Source: Methylococcaceae bacterium
GTDB lineage: Bacteria > Pseudomonadota > Gammaproteobacteria > Methylococcales > Methylomonadaceae
Length of the DNA: 64,000 nucleotides
NCBI GenBank assembly: GCA_016715325.1
Contig: JADKAL010000002.1
Location: forward strand, 505,040 to 569,039
Direction: 5' to 3'
In this document: positions 27,301-36,901 of the stretch, in pieces
How the letters are laid out: the number at the start of each line of letters is the position of its first letter
How positions within the stretch are numbered: the first letter of the stretch is position 1
The notes under the pieces: model-generated
Database searches by the model: none
The model's input: the letters and a program-made list of their open reading frames with translations, nothing else
Told to the model about the DNA's origin: nothing
Program-made: the position numbers and the translations under genes

Positions 27301-28255
27301 AATACGGAGTAATAAACCGGTTGATTGGGTATTTGAAGCAATTAATTCGTCAGTCGGCGACCTTGTTGAAATATTGATACTTGATCCTAATGTTAATAAC
27401 TTACAACAAGGGATGAGTTTACCGATTAGTTGGCTATCGAAAATTCAACGCTTATTAAGGTTGCCAAATAATTTGCATCGTTATGTTTTGGTGGTTCTGA
27501 CTAGTCGACTTCAATGGTTTTATTACTGGAATCAGAGTTGGACTGAAATTAATTTATTGACTGCTTTAGAGGCAACAGACGACCAAGAGCGGCAGGCTTT
27601 TTGGAGTGGATTCTTGCGGGCTAATGGCGTGCCGAGTTATACATTGTATATGCGTTTAAAACCCCATCTATTGGCCGCTGCTAAAGATGAGATCCTTACT
27701 GTAACAAGGCGAGAACAACAGCTTATAGCTATTTTATTGGTGGGTTGGGGAAGTGCATCAGAACAAAATGGTGAACTCTGTATCACAGATAGAGAATTGC
27801 ATGATTTGATTTTAGATTGGGACGATGATAACCGTTGTCAAGTGCTTAGTTTAATTAGGCAAATGAGCAAAAATAATGAAAAGTGGAGCCAACTAGTGCC
27901 AGCTTTGATAAAAAATTGGCCGCTACACAAGGCCGCAAGAACTTCTCGCGTTTCAGCATCCCTATTCGAACTGGCATTTTCATCTATTGAAATATTCAAG
28001 CAAACGGTAACATTAATTCTGCCCTTGTTGACACCCGTCAAAAGGCCTTATTTACGCCTTTCCAGTATTGAACATATCCTTGATGCTTATCCAGAGCAAT
28101 GCTTAGCGATCTTAAATAATGCTTTTTCTGAAAATCTGCCGAATGACGTCCCTTATGGGTTGGGGCAAGTCCTAGATCGTATCGCTGATGCTAATAACAA
28201 AATACAAGCTGATGAGCGTTGGTTGCATTTAAAGAGAAAATTAGACAACCGGTGA
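24394..28255 (+). pseudogene. large SIR2-domain (DSR-like) defence protein, frameshifted
   Basis: One protein of about 1286 residues in two frames (24394-26355 and a second frame to 28255). The N-terminal 290 residues are a SIR2-like NADase domain: VVFFCGAGVSRAKAG, TTNFDRLFEEA, VHLHGIVD and VFVGYTADDPPVQYLLEAL. About 1000 helical residues follow, as in defence-associated sirtuins that deplete NAD when phage is sensed. The slip at about 26350 (AATTGAA, one T too many) restores SLFNQSNEFSKLFQRL. It stands alone in mobile cargo; lower G+C than its neighbours suggests separate acquisition. The defence role is from family knowledge. Confidence 0.78.
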
Positions 28256-28450
28256 TTATGCCTGAATGACAAATTTTTCCTCTTGCGTCCGCTTTGAAAT
28301 TTAACCAGCCAAAAAAAGAAGGTTTCGTTTGGCAGTTATTGGCCGGTTTTGACTAAAACGGGCGCGGAATTTGGGCCGTCCCGGCCGTCCGCTTCCAAGT
28401 TTTAGGGTAGCGTCAACGGCTGACCAGGGGAGTTGACAGGGCGATAGGGG

Positions 28451-28486
28451 AAAGCCCTTTGCGGGTAGGGGTGCAAAGGGCTTTTT
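28451..28486 (+). terminator. Rho-independent terminator
   Basis: AAAGCCCTTTGC (28451-28462) pairs perfectly with GCAAAGGGCTTT (28473-28484) across a 10-base loop and runs into TTTT. It lies about 200 bases after the SIR2 gene and could end its transcript. The stem also reads on the minus strand (AAA tract), so it may work both ways. Confidence 0.75.
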
Positions 28487-28683
28487 GCAAGGCTTGGCAG
28501 CACACGGCTGAGGATACCGTTGGTTTGCCAATTTAAGGCAATAACTTGAATATGAAAACACAGCCAGGTGCACGGCTGTACTCGGACTATAGGGCAATGC
28601 CGGGCCGCTTGTCAAGGGGTGGCATTTTGCCCCTTGGTTTTTTCTGTAACCTGTTTTTTTATGCCCCGATATAGGCTATAACT

Positions 28684-28707
28684 TAGGGTTTAAAACTTAT
28701 AACCCTA
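28684..28707. promoter_or_regulatory. inverted repeat at HU promoter
   Basis: TAGGGTT and AACCCTA flank TAAAACTTAT, 16 bases upstream of the HU start. It may be an operator, as on plasmids where accessory HU genes are under plasmid control. Confidence 0.35.
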
Positions 28708-28723
28708 GCCTAAGGAATCGCTA

Positions 28724-28999
28724 ATGCACAAATCCGAGCTCATCAACGCCATCGCTGGACACGCTGATTTAACCAAGACAGATGCCGGACGTGCCCTTGA
28801 TGCCCTACAAAAAGCCATCGAAAACACATTAATTGCCGGAGACTCGGTCACCTTAGTTGGTTTTGGCACGTTTGGGGTCAAGGACAGGTCAGAACGGACA
28901 GGCCGTAACCCACAAACTGGCAAGGAAATAACGATTGCGGCGGCTAAAGTCCCTTTCTTTAAGCCAGGTAAGTCTCTGAAAGATAGCATTAACGGGTGA
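28724..28999 (+). CDS. HU-family DNA-binding protein
   Basis: 91 residues with the full HU/IHF pattern: [25 protein letters not shown] helices, then the beta-arm segment [31 protein letters not shown] with the RNPQTG tip, and [14 protein letters not shown] dimers bend DNA and help replication initiation, recombination and nucleoid structure. Plasmids and mobile elements often carry their own HU copy. It is the first gene of the plasmid-like backbone here. Confidence 0.95.
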   Translation: MHKSELINAIAGHADLTKTDAGRALDALQKAIENTLIAGDSVTLVGFGTFGVKDRSERTGRNPQTGKEITIAAAKVPFFKPGKSLKDSING

Positions 29000-29125
29000 C
29001 AGACCGGGTTGGGTGGTACGTCCCACTAGTTGTGGCATCCATATCTAGCGGCTCGCGTTCATTGCTGTTTTAAGTTCACTTTACATGCAACTCTACGATA
29101 ATCCGTATTTTCCCTCAAAGACGGG

Positions 29126-29905
29126 GTGAATTTGAAAAACATAGCCGGGAATGACGCCTCCATTTTTTTATTCCGCTTTGAATTACGCGGAGGTAATGGC
29201 ATCGATTTTGTTTTGAATGAGGCCATTGCCGCCGATATAGACCAAGACATCGATGACAAAATCAAACCGCTCGTACACGCTTGTTGCGAAACGCTTTTGC
29301 GATACAGGCACCTAAGCGTGGGCAACACCATTATGGACGGATATATCCTAGCCACAGGGGAATTTGAGGTCATGCTGAGCAAGGGGCTCGGGCTGCACTT
29401 TGCGCTTGATGAAAAGGCGCGGTTGTTCCAGGATGCCAAAAATATAGCCGACCTCCTGACAGAGGTTATGGACAGGGGATCCATTGTGCCGGAGAAAGGA
29501 AAACAACGGAAGCCGCCCCCGTTCAAGCACACAACAAACCCCGAGAAGGTAAAAAAAGGGCTTGAGCAACTGGGAGAAGCAAAATCCCTTCAGGCAGAAT
29601 TACAATGGATTGCAGAAGGACAGACAATACGACCTGGATTAAAGCCGTTGCGCCCTGACGATTTGCCCCCTGGTGTCACCGCATCAAGGGGCTATGACCA
29701 TAGGGGGCATTGTTATGTTTTCGAGCACAGGAAATATGGGGAACTGGGGCGGATCGTAATGATCAAGGCGGGCGAGCAAAAAATGTTGATGCAGGCCGAT
29801 CTCTACCTAGGACAGGAGAACCAGGAATCCACTACCGAAAAAAAGAAAAAGGAAATATTTGAGAAAGTGGTCACGACTATTAGCGCCCGCTTTGATGGCC
29901 TTTAA
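29126..29905 (+). CDS. hypothetical backbone protein
   Basis: 259 residues from a GTG start (a weak AAAGACGGGG precedes it). The N-terminal half (about 1-130) is a compact alpha/beta region (LRGGNGIDFVLNEAIAADIDQDID...). The middle is a proline/lysine linker (KGKQRKPPPFKHTTNPEKVKKG). The C-terminal part (about 165-250) has DLPPGVTASRGYDHRGHCYVFEHRKYGELGRIVMIKAGEQK (read in parts), which looks like a small beta-rich DNA- or RNA-binding domain ending in a helix. I do not recognise a family. It is convergent with the OmpA-like gene. Confidence 0.6.
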   Translation: MNLKNIAGNDASIFLFRFELRGGNGIDFVLNEAIAADIDQDIDDKIKPLVHACCETLLRYRHLSVGNTIMDGYILATGEFEVMLSKGLGLHFALDEKARLFQDAKNIADLLTEVMDRGSIVPEKGKQRKPPPFKHTTNPEKVKKGLEQLGEAKSLQAELQWIAEGQTIRPGLKPLRPDDLPPGVTASRGYDHRGHCYVFEHRKYGELGRIVMIKAGEQKMLMQADLYLGQENQESTTEKKKKEIFEKVVTTISARFDGL

Positions 29906-29960
29906 CCTTACTCTCAAGGCCGAGCCTTTACGCTGCGGTTGACTGCAATAGTCGTTGTTA

Positions 29961-29984
29961 ATGCAGCCAGTGAACTGGCTGCAT
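29961..29984. terminator. strong hairpin between convergent genes
   Basis: ATGCAGCCAGT and ACTGGCTGCAT form a perfect 11-bp stem with a 2-base loop (GA). It lies between a rightward and a leftward gene, the position of a bidirectional terminator, but has no long T tract on either side. Confidence 0.5.
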
Positions 29985-30008
29985 TCTAGCCATGTAGCAA
30001 ATATTTTG

Positions 30009-30593
30009 TCAAGGTAAAGTAGATTGCCTTGGGATGGCATAGTCCAGAAATTCTAATTCAACACGGCGGTTTTGGTGTCGTCCTTCTGGACTATTGTTGT
30101 CTGCAATATAGTCCCCACCGGAATAGTAATTAATGAATATCATTAATGGGGATGCGCCGTTTCTTACCAAGTATCGCTTTGCAGACAATGCCCGGTTAAG
30201 CGCAATGTTTTCATCAGATGCCGTGTACCTTTTCCCGTCTGTCCGTCCCCTAACGATAACTTGGCTGCTTTTTAGCATGAGTTCGTGGATTTCTTCTGCC
30301 TGACTCGGGCTTGGCTTGAACCTGGTTGCTTTAAATGGGAACTGTACCCTAACGGTCTGCGGGGCATTAGGTTGAATCGGTGCGCCGCTATCCTTAACTG
30401 TTTCTGGTGGATAGGCGGTTTGCGCGTATCTTCTTACTTGTCTGGGGGCTGTCTTTATTCGGCTTTCGTTCCGTTTGATTGCTTGCCCCGTGTTAATGGG
30501 TTGCCTATCCGAACCATCGACTACAGGGGGTTTGGGCGCGGTTGTACATGCTGACAATAATGTCAGCACTATTGATAAGGCGGCTTTGTTCAT
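30009..30593 (-). CDS. OmpA-family lipoprotein of the conjugation locus
   Basis: 194 residues. The lipobox is LLSACTT (cysteine about residue 16), so it is lipid-anchored. After a proline-rich linker, the C-terminal OmpA/MotB-like domain (about 80-190) has IHELMLKSSQVIVRGRTDG, NIALNRALSAKRYLVRNGASP and a final NRRVELEFLD, the peptidoglycan-binding pattern. Such proteins are often encoded with type IV secretion systems and may anchor the channel to the wall. The start overlaps the stop of the upstream small gene (ATGA), showing co-translation. Confidence 0.82.
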   Translation of the reverse strand: MNKAALSIVLTLLSACTTAPKPPVVDGSDRQPINTGQAIKRNESRIKTAPRQVRRYAQTAYPPETVKDSGAPIQPNAPQTVRVQFPFKATRFKPSPSQAEEIHELMLKSSQVIVRGRTDGKRYTASDENIALNRALSAKRYLVRNGASPLMIFINYYSGGDYIADNNSPEGRHQNRRVELEFLDYAIPRQSTLP

Positions 30594-30769
30594 TTTTGGC
30601 TCCCTGCGCGAATGGTATTGTTAGGAGGTAACTTCGGCGTTATTTCAGGGCAATCTTCCACCACGACCACGCGTCCTGTTGGTTTTAATGCCTTTATGGA
30701 ATCTATGCTAACGGTTACTGGGGGAAATGTTTCCCCAGATATTACGGTATTGGCGTTTTTGTGCTTCAT
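30590..30769 (-). CDS. small hypothetical protein
   Basis: About 59 residues from MKHKNANTVISGETFPPVTV at 30769 (an ATG at 30784 is also in frame). Proline-rich with one short beta-like segment (TGRVVVVEDCPEITPKL). No recognised family. Its stop overlaps the OmpA-like start, so it is likely translated as part of the same leftward operon. Confidence 0.45.
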   Translation of the reverse strand: MKHKNANTVISGETFPPVTVSIDSIKALKPTGRVVVVEDCPEITPKLPPNNTIRAGSQK

Positions 30770-30824
30770 CGTATGGTTATCCATTCAGGTAATTATTTAG
30801 GCTCATTTTTCGGGTATGGTTGTG

Positions 30825-31880
30825 CTATCTGGATTGCTCTTGCGCCCTCTCTTGCACACGGGATTTGGGGGTACGCCCGTGTGCCGTTGCCCTGCTTGCC
30901 GCCTTGTTGTCGTAGATTGACACATTGGGCACTTTTCCGGCTTTTGTGCGTTCGCTTAGGCGCTTATCAATGGCGGCTTGCAGGGCTGCGGCTTGTGCAG
31001 GGTTTTTCGTCTTGGTCTTAATGACTGCCGCCGCTACCGCTTTCACGACCTTTTCTTTGTCAGTCCGCTGGATGTCCCAGGTGATGCGGTTAGTATGAAT
31101 TACCTCTTTCCCTATGGCCTTGCCCGCCCCGTCACGTTTGATTGATTCCACTTCTACGGGTTTGCTGCCCATGTATTGGACAGAAATGTTATCGCCTACC
31201 TGCACCATGCTTTGTACTAATGACCGCTTAAGGTCAATACCCCATATTGTTTTTTCGCCAGTATCAGTTTCGAGTTTTACGTAGTAGCTTTGCTTTTCGT
31301 TTGGGTCATGCCTGTATTTGGCTTCGCCATGCTCAAGCAAGCGGCCATTGGTCACCTTATTTGGTGCCTTGACGGTGGCTTCAGGTTTAGTGTGTTGCTG
31401 TTCGGGTTGCTGTGTCTGTTCTTGCGTCCGTGAGGGATCACCTTTTTCAACGCTGTTTTGCATAGCGCGTTGCTGATACTGGTCCAGGTTAAACAGGTCT
31501 TGCTCACTGGGCTTATAGCCGCGTACTTCCAGCCCCTGCATACTGGCTGCAAGCCACACTTCACGGCGGAAATCAGGATGCCCCTTAACCTTTATCGACT
31601 TCCACCCTTTGGCTTCTGCCAGCATCACCAAGGACGTTGCAATACGTTCGTCATTGAAAGAGGTGGCGATCCGCTTCCCGTGGTCGATAAACGCTATTTT
31701 GTCCGGTCTGTCCTTAAAGTGGTATGTTGCCCCATTCACATGAAATTGCTTTTGCACTTGTGCAATAAGCTCCCGTTGCCGTTCATCGTCGCCTGGTGTT
31801 TTTGGGTCTGCGATATGACTGCCATTTTCTGGACGGATATTATTTTTTTCCTGTACCGACTGGGTGGCTTCGGATTGCAC
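30825..31880 (-). CDS. LPD7-domain protein (conjugation-associated)
   Basis: 351 residues. Residues about 40-125 form the large polyvalent protein-associated domain LPD7: VNGATYHFKDRPDKIAFIDHGKRI, ...AEAKGWKSIKVKGHPDFRREVWLAASMQGLEVRGYKPSEQDL (read in parts). A glutamine-rich linker is followed by a second domain (about 185-265) with GRLLEHGEAKYRHDPNEKQSYYVKLET, and a basic tail. LPD7 occurs at the C terminus of relaxases and in other proteins injected with conjugating DNA. It probably travels with, or acts on, transferred DNA; that is inference. It follows the 32-kb gene by 11 bases. Confidence 0.72.
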   Translation of the reverse strand: MQSEATQSVQEKNNIRPENGSHIADPKTPGDDERQRELIAQVQKQFHVNGATYHFKDRPDKIAFIDHGKRIATSFNDERIATSLVMLAEAKGWKSIKVKGHPDFRREVWLAASMQGLEVRGYKPSEQDLFNLDQYQQRAMQNSVEKGDPSRTQEQTQQPEQQHTKPEATVKAPNKVTNGRLLEHGEAKYRHDPNEKQSYYVKLETDTGEKTIWGIDLKRSLVQSMVQVGDNISVQYMGSKPVEVESIKRDGAGKAIGKEVIHTNRITWDIQRTDKEKVVKAVAAAVIKTKTKNPAQAAALQAAIDKRLSERTKAGKVPNVSIYDNKAASRATAHGRTPKSRVQERAQEQSR

Positions 31881-31891
31881 GTTATCGCTTT

Positions 31892-32416
31892 TTATGGATT
31901 CACTTGAAATGGGGCGGAATGGTTTTCAAGCCAATTCCTGTCGAGTTCCCTTTGTTTTTTAGCGCGTATAAACGCCCCTGCCGGGTCTATTTCTTGTCTG
32001 CCGCTTACGCCTTGCAATTGGTCATCTTTGAAATGATCCATGTTTACCGATGCGGCTTTGCCGAGCTTCCCTGCTTTGGCCAATTCGATATTTTTTTGTT
32101 GCTTTGCCACCGTTTTTTTCAGGGCTTCATAATAGCCATCACGAAAGTCTTTGTCTTGGTCGTGGGAATACGGTAGCTCTTTAACGTATTTTGTCCCGCC
32201 GTTTTCATAAGTCCCGTGGATACCTGTATTAGCCATAAAGCGCCCTTTTTCGCTGTCCCCCTGTTTTATGGTATGAATAACGGCTGGTCGTTTTGTCCGG
32301 TCAGCCTTATAAAAAGCCGCCCCAGCTTCTTTTGCGCTCGTAAACTCTGTCCGCTTTTTCCCAACAATAAGGAGGTAAGTGTCCTCACTTTGCGTGTGAT
32401 TTTCTTCATTCATCAT
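31892..32416 (-). CDS. hypothetical conjugation-locus protein
   Basis: 174 residues, charged and soluble, with no signal peptide. The first part reads TYLLIVGKKRTEFTSAKEAGAAFYKADRTKRPAVIHTI, a beta-rich pattern seen in small domains of plasmid-encoded proteins. The second is helical and lysine-rich (GYYEALKKTVAKQQKNIELA). No family is recognised. It lies 21 bases after virD4 in the same direction. Confidence 0.55.
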   Translation of the reverse strand: MMNEENHTQSEDTYLLIVGKKRTEFTSAKEAGAAFYKADRTKRPAVIHTIKQGDSEKGRFMANTGIHGTYENGGTKYVKELPYSHDQDKDFRDGYYEALKKTVAKQQKNIELAKAGKLGKAASVNMDHFKDDQLQGVSGRQEIDPAGAFIRAKKQRELDRNWLENHSAPFQVNP

Positions 32417-32437
32417 ACAGCCCCAGTGTCTCGATAG

Positions 32438-34687
32438 TTATGCCGTTAATTCGATGGTCTTGTCATTCAGTTGAGGACCGTTGTCCTTGTTGTCGCCATC
32501 GTCTATTTCGATTACATTTGATAATTCATCATCTAAATTTTCATCTTCAATATCGTCAACGAGGTTATCATCAGGTTCTGCTTGTTGACTGTCATCGGCC
32601 ATATCTAGCGTATCAAAGAAACTGTCCACAAAGTCCTCGATTTGCTCTTCGCTCAGGTTGTCAGTGTCTGGCAATGATATGGCTGAGGTGTTAATGGCCA
32701 GTTTGCTGAGGTCTATGCCTTGCTCCACGTCAGCCAACACCAGCGGCCTATTGCGTGCCTGTACGATGGCCTCATGCAGGCCATAGTCTAGCGGCGGAAT
32801 GGCAATGGCCAGTTCACCAGCCCCCCAAATTGACTCGAACGTTTTTTGTGATGGTTTTGCCTTCATGTTGACCCCTAATTTGCGAAGCCGTTGCTTAAGT
32901 TTAGAGTCGTCAAGTTGTGCGAGTGATGGCGATACGCTTTTCAAGCGGTCTAAGAACACATGGTCGGCGTAATAGAATATTTTTTCGCAGAGTATCGGTT
33001 TGGTGTTGCCGATCCTGATTATCTGTTTGGCCAGGCTCATTTCATGAAGTTCTTGGGGCAGCATCAGGCTCCTGCGCTGGTCTGATTCCGAGCCTTTGCT
33101 GCGCTCATGTATGTTGATGGATTGCGCCTTGAATGTGTATGTGCCAAGCATTTCGGAGTATTCGTTCGCTGTTTTTTGGTCATCAGGCGTGAACAATATT
33201 TTGAGCGCATGGTTTGTCATAAGCGTTTCCCCACCTTCCTTACCATAGCCCCGGCGCGGTTCTGTCTTGATTTGGCTGGGTGATTGGACAATGGTCAGCA
33301 ACCGTAGGCCATAACCTGCCAAGAAAGCATTCGCCTTATCAATAATTTCAATCCTTCCCGGTGCAGTGAATTCATCCATGAGCAATAGGCAAGGATATTT
33401 AATTTCTGGTGTCGAATGGATCAATTTGTCCGTGTTGAGGGATATGAGTTGGGTGAAGAAAAGATTGGTCAGTATCTCCGCTTCCGCGAGTTTGTTGGGG
33501 GGGATGCCAAGGTAGATCGTCATCCTTCTTTTTCTTATGTCCCTTAAATCAAAATCATTGCCGCTTGTTGCGGCATCGACGATAGGGCTAGCCCATATCG
33601 TCAACGGAGCGTTAAAAGACGCAAGGATGCTACTGAGTGTATTGTCCGACGTGGACAAAAACCGATTGAGTGCATCCACACACTCATTCGAAAGCGGGGG
33701 ATGGCCTTTACCGTCCCATTCAACGATGGGGACAAGCTCGATTTTCTTTTCCTCTGGCTTGGTTAAATTTCTGTTAGATATCGGACCTGTTTTTTTGACT
33801 TCGCCCTTGGTTGTCGTTTCAACTTCCTTGTAGTTTCGTTCCTTAATTAGGGTTTGAAGATATTCTTTTACAGGTTGCCCCTTGCCCGACCCTTGCCTTA
33901 GCAATTCACCTATTGTCCTGGGCATGTCAGGCGTTTCAAAAAGGTATAGGGCAAGCCCCAAAAACAAGTTTCGCGCAGACTCGTCGAAGAACTTATCTTT
34001 ACCGTATCCGGGATAGAAAATATGGGCGATACCGATAATGTCCAATATACGTATGCGCGGAATGTCACTCACATAGGATAACGGGTTGTACCTATGCGTT
34101 TGGCCATCGGTGGCGAATGGGTTGTGGAGGTAACATTCTTGTCCGTGCTGGGCACGGTATTTTGATGTAATCATAAAATTTTCTTGCTTTACATCAATCA
34201 CCACAACCGATTCTGGATAGCTCAACAAGTTAGGGATGACGATACCCACGCCTTTGCCTGATCGTGTAGGCGCTGCCAATAAAGCGAATTGCAGCCCGTC
34301 AAACAACATGAAACGATTTTTAAATTTTCCGACGATAATGCCTTCCTTGGCGAACAAGCCCGCCTTTTCTATCTCGCCCTCGGTTGCAAACCTGGCATTG
34401 CCATGTAAGAAAGGGGTGTCCCGCAATGCCGCGACCGTAGCGGCTATAAACACGCCGTAACAAGCAGTAAACGCTATGAAGATGGATGTTTTGAGCTTTT
34501 TCGCTATAGCGGGTTCGTATTGGTATGATTGCCAGTATTCAAGCCATGTCCAAAGGTTGGTTTTCCCTAATGGGTTGGCTTTATTAAGGATATAGAACAT
34601 TGCACCAGACAACCAAAGTGCAGCCACGGTTATTGCCATAAAAACAATAACAACAAACAACCCCTTAAGCCATTTTGGTTTTTCCAT
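32438..34687 (-). CDS. virD4: type IV coupling protein VirD4/TraG
   Basis: 749 residues. Two N-terminal transmembrane segments (about 8-30 and 65-85) lead to a RecA-like ATPase with Walker A APTRSGKGVGIVIPNLL and Walker B LLMDEFTAPG. The acidic C-terminal tail (about 665-749, rich in D/E) is longer than usual. The coupling protein brings the relaxase-DNA complex to the secretion channel. It directly follows virB11 (8 bases), the usual order in conjugative plasmids. Confidence 0.94.
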   Translation of the reverse strand: MEKPKWLKGLFVVIVFMAITVAALWLSGAMFYILNKANPLGKTNLWTWLEYWQSYQYEPAIAKKLKTSIFIAFTACYGVFIAATVAALRDTPFLHGNARFATEGEIEKAGLFAKEGIIVGKFKNRFMLFDGLQFALLAAPTRSGKGVGIVIPNLLSYPESVVVIDVKQENFMITSKYRAQHGQECYLHNPFATDGQTHRYNPLSYVSDIPRIRILDIIGIAHIFYPGYGKDKFFDESARNLFLGLALYLFETPDMPRTIGELLRQGSGKGQPVKEYLQTLIKERNYKEVETTTKGEVKKTGPISNRNLTKPEEKKIELVPIVEWDGKGHPPLSNECVDALNRFLSTSDNTLSSILASFNAPLTIWASPIVDAATSGNDFDLRDIRKRRMTIYLGIPPNKLAEAEILTNLFFTQLISLNTDKLIHSTPEIKYPCLLLMDEFTAPGRIEIIDKANAFLAGYGLRLLTIVQSPSQIKTEPRRGYGKEGGETLMTNHALKILFTPDDQKTANEYSEMLGTYTFKAQSINIHERSKGSESDQRRSLMLPQELHEMSLAKQIIRIGNTKPILCEKIFYYADHVFLDRLKSVSPSLAQLDDSKLKQRLRKLGVNMKAKPSQKTFESIWGAGELAIAIPPLDYGLHEAIVQARNRPLVLADVEQGIDLSKLAINTSAISLPDTDNLSEEQIEDFVDSFFDTLDMADDSQQAEPDDNLVDDIEDENLDDELSNVIEIDDGDNKDNGPQLNDKTIELTA

Positions 34688-34695
34688 TGGAATGG

Positions 34696-35778
34696 CTACC
34701 CTATTGAGGACTTACGTTTTTGCATGGGGTCATACCCTATTTCTGTGGCGTGCCTGCCAAGGCCACCATCAACATCGTTGGTTACGTGAATGACCACGTC
34801 TACCACCATATGCAACAATCTTTTAATTACATCGTAGGGTAAGGTCCTGCCTTGTCGGTTTTGTAATACCATCAGCACCATACGTTCAAATGCTATTTGG
34901 GTGCTTCCTGCATGTATGCTGGTTATGCTGCCACCATGCCCCGAAGCCGCAACATTAATGAAGTCGTAGGCTTCACCGCCACGAAGTTCTGCCAGTAATA
35001 TTCGGGTTGGCTTCATCCTTAAGCAGCTTTTTAATAATGTCGCCGCTGTCACGATGGCGTTTTCTTCCTCTTTTGCCTCGCTTGGATAAAATAAATGGAT
35101 GTGGTTAGGGTGTTGTGGCAAGAACAATTCCGGCACGTCCTCGATCGTTATTATGCGTTGAGTCCTTGGAATCTCTTGCATAAGCGCCTTCATGAAGGTG
35201 GTTTTGCCTGAACCAGTTTCACCAGCGACGACAATCACTTTTTCAAGCTGAACCGCACGGCGGATGAATTCCAAATATTTCCCGCTCTCAATAAGGGTAT
35301 TTAATTCTTTTTCCGTAGGGTTTAGTGATGCTATTTCATCAGGGGTCGGGCTATTTTTAACTGGCCGGATGTGATTAAAAAAACCCTGCTTTTCATAATC
35401 TTCTAAAGTCCTTACCTGAAATGAGGGTTTTCGGATGGTAATAGAGATCGTTCCATGCTCACACGCGGGCGGAATAACTACCTGTACCCGCTCACCCTGT
35501 GGCAAGATTGCCGACATGACGGGTTTAATATCAGCCACGTTGTCATATGCGAATTTGGCGATAGCTTGGGCGAGAGAAAAGAGGTGTTCGTAGGTTATTG
35601 ACGGTACTTCGTGACGCTCCCATACATTGTTGCGCTCGCACCATGCCTCTAGCGGCCTGTTTACGCATATTTCGGTTATTTCTGGATCGCACAGCCACTC
35701 TTTGGCGAAGCCCAAGTGAAATTGAACCGACGTGTCACGGTTTATTTTACCGGCTATATATTCATTCGGCTGCGACAT
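34696..35778 (-). CDS. virB11: type IV secretion ATPase VirB11
   Basis: About 360 residues from MSQPNEYIAGKI at 35778. The N-terminal domain (about 1-150) is followed by a RecA fold with Walker A VAGETGSGKTTFMKAL, an Asp box (IITIEDVPEL), Walker B-type ILLAELRGGEAYDF and the His box GHGGSITSIHAGS. VirB11 is a hexameric traffic ATPase that switches the channel between pilus assembly and DNA transfer. Its start lies within the end of virB10 (17-base overlap). Confidence 0.94.
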   Translation of the reverse strand: MSQPNEYIAGKINRDTSVQFHLGFAKEWLCDPEITEICVNRPLEAWCERNNVWERHEVPSITYEHLFSLAQAIAKFAYDNVADIKPVMSAILPQGERVQVVIPPACEHGTISITIRKPSFQVRTLEDYEKQGFFNHIRPVKNSPTPDEIASLNPTEKELNTLIESGKYLEFIRRAVQLEKVIVVAGETGSGKTTFMKALMQEIPRTQRIITIEDVPELFLPQHPNHIHLFYPSEAKEEENAIVTAATLLKSCLRMKPTRILLAELRGGEAYDFINVAASGHGGSITSIHAGSTQIAFERMVLMVLQNRQGRTLPYDVIKRLLHMVVDVVIHVTNDVDGGLGRHATEIGYDPMQKRKSSIG

Positions 35779-36901
35779 CGTACACACTCGAAAAATCTAA
35801 ATCCCGCGCAACATAAACGGCGGCTTGCTCACCTTGGTTCTTGTAAAGCGTTGGCGGGATATTGATTGAATACTTCAAGGCTTCGGCTGGCAGGTTTTGT
35901 ATGCCTGAACCGCCATAACCGCCGCCCCCGATGTTATATTGATTGTTTCCATTACTACCGTTGTTAAGGCTTGAGATCAGACCTTGTTCCGCCGAGGTTA
36001 TAAGGCTTAGCATCAACGCGCTTCCGAACCTTTCCCAAAAATGCGTATCTATATATCCCGGTAAGCCAGCACCGCCTAATGGGTCTGTGCCTGGGGAGTC
36101 CAAAGCGATAACAACACCGTTCCACGTCTTTATACGATCCCACAGTACAAAGATACGTGCCATCCCTTGCTGTAGCAGGCGTGCTTGATACTCTCCCGTT
36201 ATAGTTGAGCCACGTTCAACCAAAAGAATTTTCCCATTGTCGCTGTATATATTCCGCGTGATGATACATGAGGTCATTCCTGATACAGTTGTTATCAACT
36301 TTGTCTGTAAAGCACACTCAATGATTGCCCCTTTAGCCAACAAAAAATTCCTGTTGCCTATCATTGATGCTTGGCGTTTTTCTGTCTTGGTTGGCGTAAG
36401 CAACCCCGACAAACCGTCTTTGTCCCCTTTTTCTTGTTCGTTGTTAGGTAAAACGGGCGGCAGTGTATTCTCAGGGCTTCCGGTCGCTGTCACCATGAGG
36501 TCTGAGCCTGATTTATCGAGTATTTGTGGCTGGACAGGTTTATTTTCATTCCCTGGCAAGGTTGGTTGTGAGGATTGTTGCGGCATAGGTATAGGCGGTT
36601 GCACCTGGAATGCAGAGACAACGGGTGCTGTTTCTGGTTTTGGCGTGATTTCTTGGAAGGTGCGGCTAGGGACTGTGCTCACAGCATCTAGCCTTTGTTC
36701 TTGTGCGGCTTGTTTTCTTTCCTGTGCCAAATGATACCGCCAGTAACCCAAGCCCGCCGCAAACCCACAAAACAGCAACGATGTAACAATGAATAATGCA
36801 CGTTTTGCGGCTGATGTTGAAGGACGGTCGTTTACATTGGGTATCCCCCGTTCACCAATAACCGTGTCTATCCTGGTGTCCGGTTCGAGCGCATTATTCA
36901 T
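35762..36901 (-). CDS. virB10: type IV secretion core protein VirB10
   Basis: About 379 residues from MNNALEPDTRI at 36901 (AGGAAA eight bases upstream). One transmembrane helix (about 36-52) is followed by a proline-rich periplasmic region and the TrbI-like beta-barrel domain (IGNRNFLLAKGAIIECALQTKL, TGMTSCIITRNIYSDNGKILLVERGSTITGEY, VPLDSPGTDPLGGAGLPG-type segments). It spans the envelope and opens the outer-membrane pore with VirB7 and VirB9. The gene overlaps virB9 by 8 bases. Confidence 0.93.
   Translation of the reverse strand: MNNALEPDTRIDTVIGERGIPNVNDRPSTSAAKRALFIVTSLLFCGFAAGLGYWRYHLAQERKQAAQEQRLDAVSTVPSRTFQEITPKPETAPVVSAFQVQPPIPMPQQSSQPTLPGNENKPVQPQILDKSGSDLMVTATGSPENTLPPVLPNNEQEKGDKDGLSGLLTPTKTEKRQASMIGNRNFLLAKGAIIECALQTKLITTVSGMTSCIITRNIYSDNGKILLVERGSTITGEYQARLLQQGMARIFVLWDRIKTWNGVVIALDSPGTDPLGGAGLPGYIDTHFWERFGSALMLSLITSAEQGLISSLNNGSNGNNQYNIGGGGYGGSGIQNLPAEALKYSINIPPTLYKNQGEQAAVYVARDLDFSSVYDVAAE

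Larger units (their letters stand above)
28256..28723. other. intergenic region with terminator and plasmid-type repeats
   Basis: About 470 bases without a gene. It holds G/C-rich dyads near 28340-28400 (GGCCGTCCCGGCCGTCC), a strong terminator at 28451 and an inverted repeat before the HU gene. There is no iteron array. It marks the border between the SIR2 cargo and the conjugation backbone. Confidence 0.45.
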
